Assembly: GCA_024235955.1 (NCBI GenBank)
Contig: JACKLJ010000001.1
Location: 1,039,501-1,103,500 of the forward strand
Direction: 5' to 3'
Source: Burkholderiaceae bacterium
GTDB taxonomy: Bacteria > Pseudomonadota > Gammaproteobacteria > Burkholderiales > Burkholderiaceae_C
DNA: 64,000 nt
Below, piece by piece: positions 43,673 through 52,598 of the stretch. The position numbers were made by a program, and so were the translations under genes. Within the stretch, counting starts at the first letter, position 1. Every line of letters begins with the position of its first letter. A model generated the notes under the pieces. It worked only from the letters and a program-made list of their open reading frames with translations, was not told where the DNA came from and made no database searches.

Positions 43673-44674
43673 ATGTACCGCCGCACCTTGATCCACCGCT
43701 CCCTTGTCGCCAGCGTCGCGCTCGCATGCAGCGCCTTCGCTGCGCCGCACGCCGCTGCCCAGAGCACCTGGCCCACCGGCAAGGCCATCACCTACCTGGT
43801 GCCTTTCGCTCCCGGGGGCAACACGGACACGCTGGCGCGCCTGATCGCGCAGCCGCTGGGCAAGGCCCTCGGCACGCCGATCGTGATCGACAACAAGGGC
43901 GGCGCCGGCGGCAGCGTGGGCTCGGCGATCGCGGCGCGCGCGCCCGCCGACGGCTACAACATCATGGGCGGCACCATCAGCTCGCACGCCATCAATGTGA
44001 GCCTGTACAACAAGATCGACTACGACCCCATCAAGTCCTTCGTGCCCGTGGCCATGCTGGGCTCCGGCCCGCTGGTGCTGGTGGTGCCGGCCTCCAGCCC
44101 CTATAAGACGCTGGCCGACGTGCTGGCGGCGGCCAAGGCCAAGTCCGGCTCCGGTGGCCTGTCGTCGGCGTCGCCCGGCACCGGGACGTCGCCCCACATG
44201 GCGCTGGAACTGCTGGCCTTCCAATCGGGCACGAAGCTCACGCACGTCCCCTACAAGGGCAGCGGTCCGGCGCTGCAGGACTTGCTCGGTGGCCAGGTGG
44301 ACATGATGTTCGACACCGCGCTGGTGGTCGGCCCGCAAATCCAGGCCGGCAAGCTGCGCCCCATCGCCGTCACCAGTTCCAAGCGCCTGGAGTCGCTGCC
44401 GGACGTGCCCACCATCGCCGAGGCGGGCCAGAAAGGCTTCGACATGGGTTCGTGGCAGGCGGTGTTTGCGCCGGCCGGAACGCCGCAGCCGATCGTGGAT
44501 CGCCTGCATGCGGAGATCATGAAAGTGGTGGCCACGCCTGAAGTGCAGGCGCGTCTCAAGGCCTTTGGCATGATCCCGTCCACCATGTCGCCGGCCGAGC
44601 TGGGGGCCTTCCAGAAGGCCGAAGTGGCCAAGTGGGCGCAGGTGATCAAGGCCGCCGGCATTCGCGCCGACTGA
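43673..44674 (+). CDS. Tripartite tricarboxylate transporter substrate-binding protein (TctC/Bug family)
   Basis: 333-residue periplasmic binding protein with a signal peptide (cleavage near AAA-QS, about residue 29). Bug-family motifs: ITYLVPFAPGGNTDTLARLI, VIDNKGGAGGSVGS, LTHVPYKGSGPALQDLLGG and MMFDTALVVGPQI. GGAGA precedes the ATG at good distance. Next to gudD it probably captures glucarate or a related aldarate. TctA/TctB membrane genes are not adjacent, a frequent situation for Bug receptors. Confidence 0.92.
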   Translation: MYRRTLIHRSLVASVALACSAFAAPHAAAQSTWPTGKAITYLVPFAPGGNTDTLARLIAQPLGKALGTPIVIDNKGGAGGSVGSAIAARAPADGYNIMGGTISSHAINVSLYNKIDYDPIKSFVPVAMLGSGPLVLVVPASSPYKTLADVLAAAKAKSGSGGLSSASPGTGTSPHMALELLAFQSGTKLTHVPYKGSGPALQDLLGGQVDMMFDTALVVGPQIQAGKLRPIAVTSSKRLESLPDVPTIAEAGQKGFDMGSWQAVFAPAGTPQPIVDRLHAEIMKVVATPEVQARLKAFGMIPSTMSPAELGAFQKAEVAKWAQVIKAAGIRAD

Positions 44675-44717
44675 AGCAGCTGCCAGGCCGGCGCTGGGCG
44701 GCCGGGGCCAGTTCGGG

Positions 44718-45320
44718 CTAAACCCAGCCCAGTGCCCCCAGCACCGCCCCCACCGCGATCAGCCACAGCAGGTGCACGCGGGTGCGCCAGACGATCAGCG
44801 TCACCGCGGCCGTGAGCAGCCACAGCCGCCAGTCGCGCGCCGTGTCGCGGTGCGCGCTGGCCAGCAGCCAGCCGGTGGCCAGCATCAGTGCCACCACCAC
44901 CGGCGCCATGCCGGCCTTGAAGGCGCGCACGCCGCGCAGCTCGCGGTTGCGGTGCGCCCAGCGCGTGGCTGTGTAGGTGACCACCGTGGAAGGCAGCAGG
45001 ATGCCCACCATCGCGATGACCGCGCCCATCAGCGCCAGCGCATAGGCGTACACGCCGCCGCCCAGGCCGCCGCCCGCGTTGAGGCCGACGTTCCAGCCCA
45101 TCAGGCCGACGAACAGCACGTTGGGTCCTGGCGCGGCCTGGGCGATGGCGATGGAGGAGCTGAACTGCGGGTCGGTCAGCCAGTGGCGCTGGTCGACCAG
45201 GAAGCGGTGCATGTCCGGGGCGGTGGTGATGGCACCGCCCACCGCCAGCAGCGACAGTGTCAGGAAGTGGGTGAACAGGTGCAGCCAGTCGACTGCGTCC
45301 ATGGTGAGGGCCGGCGCCAT
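44718..45320 (-). CDS. Chromate transporter, short-chain CHR protein (second half)
   Basis: 200-residue CHR-domain membrane protein with about six hydrophobic helices; LTLSLLAVGGAITTAPDMHR and IAIAQAAPGPNVLFVGLMGW are CHR signatures. It begins 2 nt after the stop of the preceding CHR gene, so the two form an antiporter-like pair equivalent to one long ChrA. The family is linked to chromate efflux, but many short-chain pairs are not proven to move chromate. Confidence 0.85.
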   Translation of the reverse strand: MAPALTMDAVDWLHLFTHFLTLSLLAVGGAITTAPDMHRFLVDQRHWLTDPQFSSSIAIAQAAPGPNVLFVGLMGWNVGLNAGGGLGGGVYAYALALMGAVIAMVGILLPSTVVTYTATRWAHRNRELRGVRAFKAGMAPVVVALMLATGWLLASAHRDTARDWRLWLLTAAVTLIVWRTRVHLLWLIAVGAVLGALGWV

Positions 45321-45322
45321 GC

Positions 45323-46009
45323 TCAGGTCCGCGGCGTCTGGCCGGAATCGGGATCGGGCAGGGCGGGGGCCGGTGCCGTGGCAGGCGCGGCCGCTGCCAC
45401 GGGGCGCCCATTGGCATACTGCGCCCCCAGGCAGCGCCAGGCCCACAGGCAGCTGAGCACGCCCAGGCCCAGCACCACCCAGACCAGCGGCACGCGCAGG
45501 AAGGCCACGGCGACGAAGGTCACGGCCACGATGGCCAGGCACAACGGCATGCCCATGATGCTGGTCTTGAGCGCGGACATCAGCTTGATGCCGGTGGCCG
45601 TCACCAGCCCGGCGGCCACCGCGCCCATGCCGCGCAGCGCGCCCTGCACGCCCTGCAGGTCGGCCACGGCGCCGAAGGCCACGGCCAGCGCCAGCACGCC
45701 CAGCGTGGGCAGCACCAGGATGCCGGCCAGCGCCGCCATCGCGCCCGGTACGCCGAACTGCCGGCCACCGAACATCAGCGACAGGTTCACCACATTGGGG
45801 CCGGGCAGGATCTGCGCCACCGCCCAGTCCTCGACGAACTGGGCGTTGGTCATCCAGCGCTTCTTTTCCACCAGCTCGCGCTGCACCACCGCCAGCACGC
45901 CGCCGAAGCCCTGCAGGGCCAGCCAGCTGAAGGACCAGAACAGATCGCCCAGCGAGCTGGGGGTGTGCAGCGAAGCCTCGTCAGGCGGGGCGATGGGGGG
46001 AGCGGGCAT
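45323..46009 (-). CDS. Chromate transporter, short-chain CHR protein (first half)
   Basis: 228-residue CHR-domain protein. Motifs FWSFSWLALQGFGGVLAVVQ, QFVEDWAVAQILPGPNVVNL and GVPGAMAALAGILVLP match the N-terminal CHR half. The C-terminal ~30 residues are Ala/Pro-rich and probably disordered. First gene of the two-gene unit, followed after 2 nt by its partner. A repeat A copy lies about 40 bp upstream, towards namZ. Confidence 0.85.
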   Translation of the reverse strand: MPAPPIAPPDEASLHTPSSLGDLFWSFSWLALQGFGGVLAVVQRELVEKKRWMTNAQFVEDWAVAQILPGPNVVNLSLMFGGRQFGVPGAMAALAGILVLPTLGVLALAVAFGAVADLQGVQGALRGMGAVAAGLVTATGIKLMSALKTSIMGMPLCLAIVAVTFVAVAFLRVPLVWVVLGLGVLSCLWAWRCLGAQYANGRPVAAAAPATAPAPALPDPDSGQTPRT

Positions 46010-46049
46010 GCCGCATTATGGCGATGCAGGCGCTGGCACACCGACTGGG

Positions 46050-46107
46050 GTTACTATTGTTTGAATAGCTGCCTGCGCCCGTCACATAAGGGCTGAAGCC
46101 CGATTTG
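46050..46107 (-). repeat. Repeat A copy 12
   Basis: Reverse orientation: TTACTATTGTTTGAATAGCT, GCCTGCGCCCGTCACATAAG, GGCTGAAGCCCGATTTGG. It lies between chrA and namZ-like genes, both on the minus strand. Confidence 0.87.
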
Positions 46108-46118
46108 GTGCTGGAAAA

Positions 46119-47342
46119 TCAGGTGTCGCCATAGAGCAGGAACGGCGCCCGCGCCGCACGCCAGGCGGCCTCGTCGGCGGCCGCCAGGGCCTCCAGTTCG
46201 GCCGGCGGGCGGGTCGTGTCGTCCACCCATTCGCGCAGCATCGGGCTGCCGTTGATGAGGTCGATGGCCAGGCGATCGTGCTCGTACTCGTAGGCGAAGT
46301 CGCGCCACAGCGGGTAGTCCGGCGCCTGCAGCCGCAGTGCCCGGAAGGCCAGCGCCTGCAGGCGCCAGGGCCGGAAGGCGGCGTGGTCGTAGCGGGCCGG
46401 ATCCTCGGTGTGGATCTGCACGCCGGCGCACAGCTGGCCGGCGTGCTTGTGGAAGGTGGGCTCGAACCAGCATTCGCGCAGCAGGCAGCCGGCCAGCCAC
46501 TCGGGTGCCAGCGCGCGCATGTCGGCCAGCAGGCGGCGGGTGTCGATGCCGGGCGCACCGAACAGCTCCAGCGGGCGCGTGGTGCCGCGCCCCTCGCTCA
46601 GCGTGGTGCCCTCCAGCATCACGGTGCCGGCGTAGGCGCGCGCCATCCACAGGTTGGCGGCGTTGGGGCTGGGGTTGACCCAGGTTCGTTCTTCTCCGGC
46701 GCGCATCGGCCAGCCGAAGCCCGGGCCGGCCCCCGGTTGCCAGCCTTCCATGGCGATCACGCGGTATTCCAGCTGCAGGCCCAGCTGGTCGATGAACCAG
46801 TGTCCCAGCTCGCCCATGGTCATGCCGTGGCGCATGGGCATGGGGCCGGCGCCGACGAAGCTTTCCCAGCCTTCGCGCAGCGTCAGCCCCTCCACCGGCC
46901 GGCCGGCTGGGTTGGGGCGGTCCAGCACCCACACCGCCTTGCCGTGCGCCGCCGCAGCCTCCAGCACGTAGCGCAGCGTGGTGATGAAGGTGTAGATGCG
47001 GCAGCCCAGGTCCTGCAGATCGACCAGCAGCACGTCCCAGGGCGCCATCATGGCGTTGGTCGGGCGGCGCACCTCGCCGTACAGGCTGAACACGGGGATG
47101 CCCAGCCGCGGGTCGGTGAAATCGGGCGATTCCACCATGTTGTCCTGCTTGTCGCCGCGCAGGCCGTGCTGCGGGCCGAAGGCGGCGGTGAGGCGCAGAT
47201 CCGGCAGGGCGGCCAGCGCGTCGAGCGAATGCGTCAGATCGCGCGTGACCGAGGCCGGGTGCGCCAGCAGCGCCACGCGCCGCCCCTTCAGCGGCGCGCG
47301 CAGCGCCGGGTCTTGCAGGAAACGTTCAAGGCCGAATTTCAT
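46119..47342 (-). CDS. DUF1343 family exo-beta-N-acetylmuramidase (NamZ/YbbC-like)
   Basis: 407-residue DUF1343 (GH171) protein. In Bacillus the family member NamZ removes N-acetylmuramic acid from the non-reducing end of peptidoglycan fragments. Recognised blocks: GRRVALLAHPASVTRDLTHS, AAFGPQHGLRGDKQDNMVES, VLLVDLQDLGCRIYTFITTL and LDRPNPAGRPVEG. No signal peptide is evident, so it would act in the cytoplasm on recycled muropeptides. It overlaps the upstream DOMON-like gene by ATGA. Confidence 0.87.
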   Translation of the reverse strand: MKFGLERFLQDPALRAPLKGRRVALLAHPASVTRDLTHSLDALAALPDLRLTAAFGPQHGLRGDKQDNMVESPDFTDPRLGIPVFSLYGEVRRPTNAMMAPWDVLLVDLQDLGCRIYTFITTLRYVLEAAAAHGKAVWVLDRPNPAGRPVEGLTLREGWESFVGAGPMPMRHGMTMGELGHWFIDQLGLQLEYRVIAMEGWQPGAGPGFGWPMRAGEERTWVNPSPNAANLWMARAYAGTVMLEGTTLSEGRGTTRPLELFGAPGIDTRRLLADMRALAPEWLAGCLLRECWFEPTFHKHAGQLCAGVQIHTEDPARYDHAAFRPWRLQALAFRALRLQAPDYPLWRDFAYEYEHDRLAIDLINGSPMLREWVDDTTRPPAELEALAAADEAAWRAARAPFLLYGDT

Positions 47343-47950
47343 GGCGAGCGAGGAGGGGTCAGCGGCAAGATCCAGCCGTCTGCGTGGTGGAAGTCGGGTT
47401 TCGGCGCAGGGTGCGACAGCGCCCAGTAGCTGATCGGGCCTTCGAGCGGCTCGATGACCGCCGTCAGGCCCACGCACCAGGTGCCCACGCCCGCCGCCAG
47501 CCGGGGCAACGCGGCCAGCGGCAGCGTGGCGGCGAGCGAGAGGGTGTGGCCGTCGCGCGCGAGCAGCAACTGCGGCTGGATGGCCAGCCCCGGCTGCGCG
47601 GCGTCGCGCACCCGCGGCGCGCTGAAGCAGTACGCAGCCCACTGGCCCGATGGCGAAAAGTTGAACTCGTGGTAACTGCCGTCCCCGGCGCTGAAGAAGG
47701 CTTCCAGGCACAGGTGCTGCCACAGGTTGTCGGCCGGGCCGGGTGGCTGCGGTGCCGGGACACGCAGCGCAGCGATGCGGCCGTGAACCCGGTAGTGCAG
47801 CTCCAGCTTCGCCGTGGGACCGGTGTTGCGCCAGGCCAGGTGCGCGTCGACAGCCTGCACCGGGCCCGCCGGCGTGGCCGGGTGCGGCACCAGCGCCAGC
47901 GTGGCCGTGGCGTGCGCGGGAGCGATGGCGTGGGACGGGGCGTCGGTCAC
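47339..47950 (-). CDS. DOMON-like domain protein
   Basis: 203-residue protein of the bacterial DOMON-like group; NLWQHLCLEAFFSAGDGSYH and EFNFSPSGQWAAYCFSAPR are the typical core of the beta-sandwich. No signal peptide is seen. Its ATGA overlap with the DUF1343 muramidase gene, conserved I believe in related bacteria, suggests a carbohydrate-binding or cell-wall recycling role, but nothing in the sequence proves this. Confidence 0.8.
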   Translation of the reverse strand: MTDAPSHAIAPAHATATLALVPHPATPAGPVQAVDAHLAWRNTGPTAKLELHYRVHGRIAALRVPAPQPPGPADNLWQHLCLEAFFSAGDGSYHEFNFSPSGQWAAYCFSAPRVRDAAQPGLAIQPQLLLARDGHTLSLAATLPLAALPRLAAGVGTWCVGLTAVIEPLEGPISYWALSHPAPKPDFHHADGWILPLTPPRSP

Positions 47951-47988
47951 GGCTGCGGATTCTGGCAGAGGCGCTGCCTTGCCAGGCG

Positions 47989-48342
47989 TCAGAGCACCTC
48001 CAGCACCCGCTCCAGCGGCCGGCCCAGGCGCGCACCGCGCGGCGTGACCACGATGGGCCGGTTGATCAGCACCGGGTGGGCCAGCATGGCGTCGATCAGC
48101 TGGTCGTCGGTGAGTGCGGGGTCGTCGAGCCCGAGCTCGGTGTACTCGGCCTGCTTGGCGCGTACCAGTGCGCGCAGCGGCTCGCCGGTGGCCTTGGCGA
48201 TGGCCTTGAGCTCGGCGCGGCTGGGCGGCGTCTTCAGGTATTCGATCACGCGCGGTTCGATGCCGCGCTCCTGCAGCAGCGCCAGTGCGTTGCGCGAGGT
48301 GCTGCAGCGCGGGTTGTGGTAGATCGTGACGTCAGCGCTCAT
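47989..48342 (-). CDS. ArsC-family arsenate reductase (glutaredoxin type)
   Basis: 117-residue ArsC/Spx-fold protein. The N-terminal active cysteine is Cys13 in HNPRCSTSRN; LKTPPSRAELKAIAKA and NRPIVVTPRGARLGRP complete the fold, the latter holding the conserved arginines for oxyanion binding. No arsenite pump or ArsR lies nearby, so the role may be YffB-like thiol chemistry rather than arsenate resistance. 38 nt upstream of the DOMON-like gene, possibly the same operon. Confidence 0.88.
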   Translation of the reverse strand: MSADVTIYHNPRCSTSRNALALLQERGIEPRVIEYLKTPPSRAELKAIAKATGEPLRALVRAKQAEYTELGLDDPALTDDQLIDAMLAHPVLINRPIVVTPRGARLGRPLERVLEVL

Positions 48343-48406
48343 GGCGGCCGGGCTCCTTGGGAATGCGGATGGCCCGAGTATGACGAGTGCCGGGGCTTCG
48401 GATCGG

Positions 48407-48466
48407 TTGCTATGGTGTCGATAGCTGTCTGCGACCGTTGGCAGAGGGCCAGAGGCTGATTTGTCA
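48407..48466 (-). repeat. Repeat A copy 13
   Basis: Reverse orientation: TTGCTATGGTGTCGATAGCT, GTCTGCGACCGTTGGCAGAG, GGCCAGAGGCTGATTTG. It lies between divergent arsC-like and olsB-like genes and may carry or disturb their promoters. Confidence 0.85.
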
Positions 48467-48548
48467 TCAAAACTTCATGCCGTTGACACGGCTTCGACAT
48501 GCCCGCTTCGCAAGATGCGTCCAACACCGGACATCGAGGAGCCACCGC

Positions 48549-49421
48549 ATGAGAGATCTGCCCACGCCGACCTTCGCCTTCGGCCCGCAGCCCCGGACGG
48601 GGCTGAAGCCCGTCGCCCGCCTGCTGCGCCCGCGCCTGCCGGCCGAGCCGGCGATGGGGGCGCCCACCGCCCCGCAGCCCGAGCCAGCGGCCCAGCCCGG
48701 CATCGTGGTGGCCTGGGCCCGCCATCAGGACGAGGTGCGCGCCGCGCAGCGCCTGCGCTACGACGTGTTCGCCCGGGAGATGGGCGCACGCCTGGCGTCG
48801 CCGCTGGAGGGCCACGACATCGACCTGTTCGACGACTACTGCGAGCACCTGCTGGTGCGCGATGCCGCCTCGCAGGCGGTGATCGGCACCTACCGCGTGC
48901 TCACGCCGGCGCAGGCCCGCCGCGTGGGCAGCACCTACAGCGACACCGAGTTCGACCTGACCCGCCTGCGCGGCCTGCGCTCGCGCATGGTGGAGCTGGG
49001 CCGCAGCTGCGTGCATGCCGAGTACCGCAACGGCGGCGTGATCATGGCGCTGTGGGGCGCGCTGGGCGGCTTCATGGTGCGCAACCGGCTCGACGCGATG
49101 ATCGGCTGCGCCAGCATCCCCATGCTGCACAACGGCGTGATCAGCGGTGACGTGGCCGCCAGCATCTGGCGCCAGGTACGCGAGCGGCACCTGGCCCCCA
49201 TCGAGCACCAGGTGCGCCCGCGCCTGCCGCTGCCGCTGGAGCACCTGGACGACAGCCTGGCGGTGGAACCGCCGGCCCTGATCCGCGGTTACCTGCGCCT
49301 GGGCACCAAGGTGCTGGGGCCGCCCGCGTGGGATCCGGATTTCAACAGCGCCGACCTGCCCATGCTGATGCAGCTGGCGGAGCTGCCCGCGCGCTACCGC
49401 AAGCATTTCCTGGGGGCCTGA
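48549..49421 (+). CDS. Ornithine-acyl-ACP N-acyltransferase OlsB-like (GNAT family)
   Basis: 290-residue GNAT-type acyltransferase, often labelled hemolysin-like. Core: RHQDEVRAAQRLRYDVFARE, DLFDDYCEHLLVRD, MVELGRSCVHAEYRNGGVIM and IGCASIPMLHNG, all typical of OlsB/ornithine lipid synthases. The enzyme transfers a 3-hydroxyacyl group to ornithine, the first step to phosphate-free ornithine lipids. GAGGAG precedes the ATG by 8 nt. Its stop overlaps the next ATG (TGATG). An OlsA partner is not in the window. Confidence 0.86.
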   Translation: MRDLPTPTFAFGPQPRTGLKPVARLLRPRLPAEPAMGAPTAPQPEPAAQPGIVVAWARHQDEVRAAQRLRYDVFAREMGARLASPLEGHDIDLFDDYCEHLLVRDAASQAVIGTYRVLTPAQARRVGSTYSDTEFDLTRLRGLRSRMVELGRSCVHAEYRNGGVIMALWGALGGFMVRNRLDAMIGCASIPMLHNGVISGDVAASIWRQVRERHLAPIEHQVRPRLPLPLEHLDDSLAVEPPALIRGYLRLGTKVLGPPAWDPDFNSADLPMLMQLAELPARYRKHFLGA

Positions 49422-50413
49422 TGGACGCGCCGGCGAGCCAGCTGAGCGCCTTCGCCGGTGAGGGCGGACGCGGCTTCCGCTCCGGGCAGGCACGCTCGGC
49501 CTTCGCCACCGCCGCGGGTGTGCGGGCGCTGGCACCAGCCGTCCTGCGCGACGGTGGCTGGCCCGGGCCGTGGGACGGTGGCGGCGGCGGGTCGGAGGGC
49601 GAAGCCGACGACATGGCGCGCGACCGGCCCCGGTTCCGCGCCATTTTCATCTCCGACCTGCACCTGGGCACACCGGGCTGCCAGGCTGGCGCGCTGCTCG
49701 ACTTCCTGCGCGAGCAAGAGAGCGAGACACTGTATCTGGTGGGCGACATCGTCGACGGCTGGCAGCTGCGGCGCCGCTGGTTCTGGCCGCAGGCGCACAA
49801 CGACGTGGTGCAGAAGCTGCTGCGGCGCGCGCGCAAGGGCTGCCGCGTGGTGTTCGTGCCCGGCAACCACGACGAGTTCGCGCGCCATTTCCTGGGCCAC
49901 AGTTTCGGTGGCATCGAGGTGCTGGAAGACGCCCTGCATGTCACCGCCGACGGCCGGCGCCTGTGGGTCACGCACGGCGACCATTTCGACGGCGTGATCC
50001 AGTGCGCCAAGTGGCTGGCCTATGTGGGTGATCGTGCCTACGAGCTCACGCTGCGGCTGAACCGCCAGCTGAACCGGCTGCGGGGGCGGCTGGGGCTGCC
50101 GTACTGGTCGCTGTCGGCCTACCTGAAGCACAAGGTCAAGGTGGCCGTCAGCTACGTGAGCGATTTCGAGGAAGCGGTGGCTGCCGGCGCGCGCCAGCGC
50201 GGTGCCGACGGCGTGGTCTGCGGCCACATCCACCATGCCGAGATCCGCGAGATCGGCGGCGTGCTCTACTGCAACGACGGCGACTGGGTGGAAAGCTGCA
50301 GCGCGCTGGTGGAGCACCACGACGGGCGGCTGGAGCTGGTGTTCTGGCGCAGCGCACCGGCGCAGGCCGAGCAGATGCGCGCGGGCGAGGGCGCGGTGGC
50401 AGCCGCGGGCTGA
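49421..50413 (+). CDS. Metallophosphoesterase, LpxH-like (UDP-2,3-diacylglucosamine diphosphatase family)
   Basis: 330-residue calcineurin-like phosphoesterase with SDLHLGT, GDIVDGW, GNHDEF, THGDHFD and GHIHHAEI metal-binding motifs. It belongs to the LpxH-related group (UPF0759-like) but is longer than true LpxH (~240), with a 65-residue Gly-rich N-terminal stretch; an internal ATG at 49613 (MARDRPRFRAIFISDLH) may be the real start. Coupled to olsB by TGATG, which suggests a membrane-lipid function. Confidence 0.83.
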   Translation: MDAPASQLSAFAGEGGRGFRSGQARSAFATAAGVRALAPAVLRDGGWPGPWDGGGGGSEGEADDMARDRPRFRAIFISDLHLGTPGCQAGALLDFLREQESETLYLVGDIVDGWQLRRRWFWPQAHNDVVQKLLRRARKGCRVVFVPGNHDEFARHFLGHSFGGIEVLEDALHVTADGRRLWVTHGDHFDGVIQCAKWLAYVGDRAYELTLRLNRQLNRLRGRLGLPYWSLSAYLKHKVKVAVSYVSDFEEAVAAGARQRGADGVVCGHIHHAEIREIGGVLYCNDGDWVESCSALVEHHDGRLELVFWRSAPAQAEQMRAGEGAVAAAG

Positions 50414-50519
50414 GGTCATGGTGGCGCCGCCCGGGGGCCGCTTGCCGCGGCGTGCCGCGCCTGCCGGGCGCCCGGCCTCGGTACACTGGTCCGCGCCAGC
50501 CCACGCCCCCGACCCGCCG

Positions 50520-52598
50520 ATGCCATCGTCACGCCGCCCGCGCCCCGCCACACCGCGCCATCCCCTGCGCGATCGCGACCAGAGCATCCTGGATTTCAAC
50601 GCACGGGTGTTGCGCTGGGCCGAGCGCGGCGACGTGCCGTTGCTGGAGCGCCTGCGCTACCTGTGCATCGTGTCGTCCAACCTGGACGAGTTCTTCGAAG
50701 TGCGCGCCGAGCCGCACGTGACCGCCTGGCGCGCCGGCACCGACGCCGCCGGTGGCATGCAGCGCACGATGGCGGCGGCCCACGCGCTGGTGGACCGCCA
50801 GTACGGCCTCTTCAACGAAGCCCTGCTGCCCGACCTGGCGGCGCAGGGCGTGCGCATCGTCTCGCATCTGGACCGCACCGAGCCGCAGCGCAAGTGGGTG
50901 CGCGAGCACTTCCTGCGCGAGGTCAAGCCGCTGCTGGTGCCGGTGGCACTGGACCCGGCCCACCCGTTCCCGATGGTGGCCAACAAGTCGCTGAACTTCA
51001 TCGTCCAGCTCAAGGGCAAGGATGCGTTCGGGCGCCAGAACCAGATCGCCATCGTCAAGGTGCCGCGCGTGCTGCCGCGCGTGCTGCGCATGCCGGAGCG
51101 CGTGTCGGGCGGCGAGAAGCTGTTCGTCATGCTCTCCAGCGTGATCCGCGCGCACCTGCCGGACCTGTTCCCGGGCCGCGAGGTGGGCGATTTCTCGCAC
51201 TTCCGCGTTACCCGCCACTCCGATCTTTCGGTGGACGAGGAAGAGGTCAAGAACCTGCGCACCGCGCTGCGCCAGGGCCTCCACCAGCGCCACTACGGCG
51301 AGGCGGTGCGGGTGGAGGTGTCGTCGGCCTGCTCGGACGAGCTGGCCGGCTTTCTGCTGCGCCAGTTCAGGCTGCCGCCGGAGGCCTTGTTCAAGGTGCA
51401 GGGGCCGGTGAACCTGGTGCGGCTGCAGCAGCTCATCTCGCTGATCGACGCGCCGCAGCTGCTGTTTCCTCCCTACCAGGCCAGCTACCCGGTACAGCTC
51501 AGGCGTGGCGAATCGGTGCTGGAGCGGCTGAAGGCAGGCGACGTGCTGATCCACCTGCCGTTCGAGAGCTTCGACGGCGTGATCGACTTCCTGCGCGAGG
51601 CCGTGCACGACCCGCAGGTGCTGGCCATCAAGCAGACCATCTACCGCACCGGCAACGACAGCCGCATGATGGACCTGCTGATCGAGGCGCAGCGCCGCGG
51701 CAAGGAAGTCACCGTGGTGGTGGAGCTCAAGGCCCGCTTCGACGAAGAGGCCAACATCAACTGGGCCGAACGGCTGGAGCTGGCCGGCGCCCAGGTGGTC
51801 TACGGCGTGGTGGGGCTCAAGACCCACGCCAAGATGCTGCTGGTGACCCGGCGCGAGGGCAAGCGCCTCAAGCGCTACGGGCACCTTTCCACTGGCAACT
51901 ACAACCCGCGCACCGCGGCGCTCTACACCGACCTCAGCTACCTGACCGCCGACGCGCGCCTGACGGCCGACATGGATCGCCTGTTCGTCCACCTAGCCAG
52001 CCACAGCCGGCTGCCGACCATGCAGCGCATGCTGCTGGCGCCGTTCACGCTGCACCGGCAGATGCTGGCGAAGATCGACGCCGTGGGCGCGGCGGCCCGC
52101 GCGGGCAAGAGCGCGCGCATCGTCGCCAAGATGAACGCGCTCACCGACCAGCCGCTGATCGAGGCGCTGATGAAGGCCGGCGACGCGGGTGCACGCATCG
52201 ACCTGATCGTGCGCGGCGCCTGCGCGCTGCCGGCGGGGCTGACCCAACATGTGCGCGTGCGCAGCATCATCGGGCGCTTCCTGGAGCATTCGCGCGTGTT
52301 CTATTTCCGCGCCGGTGGCAAGGAGGAGCTGTGGCTGTCCAGCGCCGACTGGATGAACCGCAACATGCTGCGCCGGGTGGAGACCGCCTGGCCGGTCACC
52401 GACCCCGTGCTGCGCCAGCGGGTGATCGACGAATGCCTGCTGGCCTACCTGCACGACAGCCGCGACGCCTGGGAGCAGCAGCCCGACGGCAGCTACGTCG
52501 AGGTGCGCCGGGCCAAGGGCAAACCGGGCAAGAGCGCCCAGCAGGCCCTGATGGCGCGCTATGAAGTCGGTCCGGGGAAGGGCGCGCCGTGGACCTGA
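50520..52598 (+). CDS. ppk1: Polyphosphate kinase 1
   Basis: Polymerises the terminal phosphate of ATP into inorganic polyphosphate at the membrane. 692 residues, the normal length. Domains in order: N domain (RDRDQSILDFNARVLRWAER, SSNLDEFFEVR), head domain, and the two phospholipase-D-like C domains with autophosphorylated His436 in KTHAKMLLV, matching His435 of E. coli. It follows the metallophosphoesterase and overlaps sixA by 10 nt, a stress/phosphate-linked run. Confidence 0.96.
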   Translation: MPSSRRPRPATPRHPLRDRDQSILDFNARVLRWAERGDVPLLERLRYLCIVSSNLDEFFEVRAEPHVTAWRAGTDAAGGMQRTMAAAHALVDRQYGLFNEALLPDLAAQGVRIVSHLDRTEPQRKWVREHFLREVKPLLVPVALDPAHPFPMVANKSLNFIVQLKGKDAFGRQNQIAIVKVPRVLPRVLRMPERVSGGEKLFVMLSSVIRAHLPDLFPGREVGDFSHFRVTRHSDLSVDEEEVKNLRTALRQGLHQRHYGEAVRVEVSSACSDELAGFLLRQFRLPPEALFKVQGPVNLVRLQQLISLIDAPQLLFPPYQASYPVQLRRGESVLERLKAGDVLIHLPFESFDGVIDFLREAVHDPQVLAIKQTIYRTGNDSRMMDLLIEAQRRGKEVTVVVELKARFDEEANINWAERLELAGAQVVYGVVGLKTHAKMLLVTRREGKRLKRYGHLSTGNYNPRTAALYTDLSYLTADARLTADMDRLFVHLASHSRLPTMQRMLLAPFTLHRQMLAKIDAVGAAARAGKSARIVAKMNALTDQPLIEALMKAGDAGARIDLIVRGACALPAGLTQHVRVRSIIGRFLEHSRVFYFRAGGKEELWLSSADWMNRNMLRRVETAWPVTDPVLRQRVIDECLLAYLHDSRDAWEQQPDGSYVEVRRAKGKPGKSAQQALMARYEVGPGKGAPWT

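Noticed and set aside
47989..48342. Arsenic resistance operon
   Set aside because: Only the ArsC-like gene is present; no arsR, arsB/acr3 or arsH nearby.
50529..51992. 487-residue open frame on the minus strand opposite ppk1
   Set aside because: Shadow of ppk1 with its well-conserved motifs on the plus strand.
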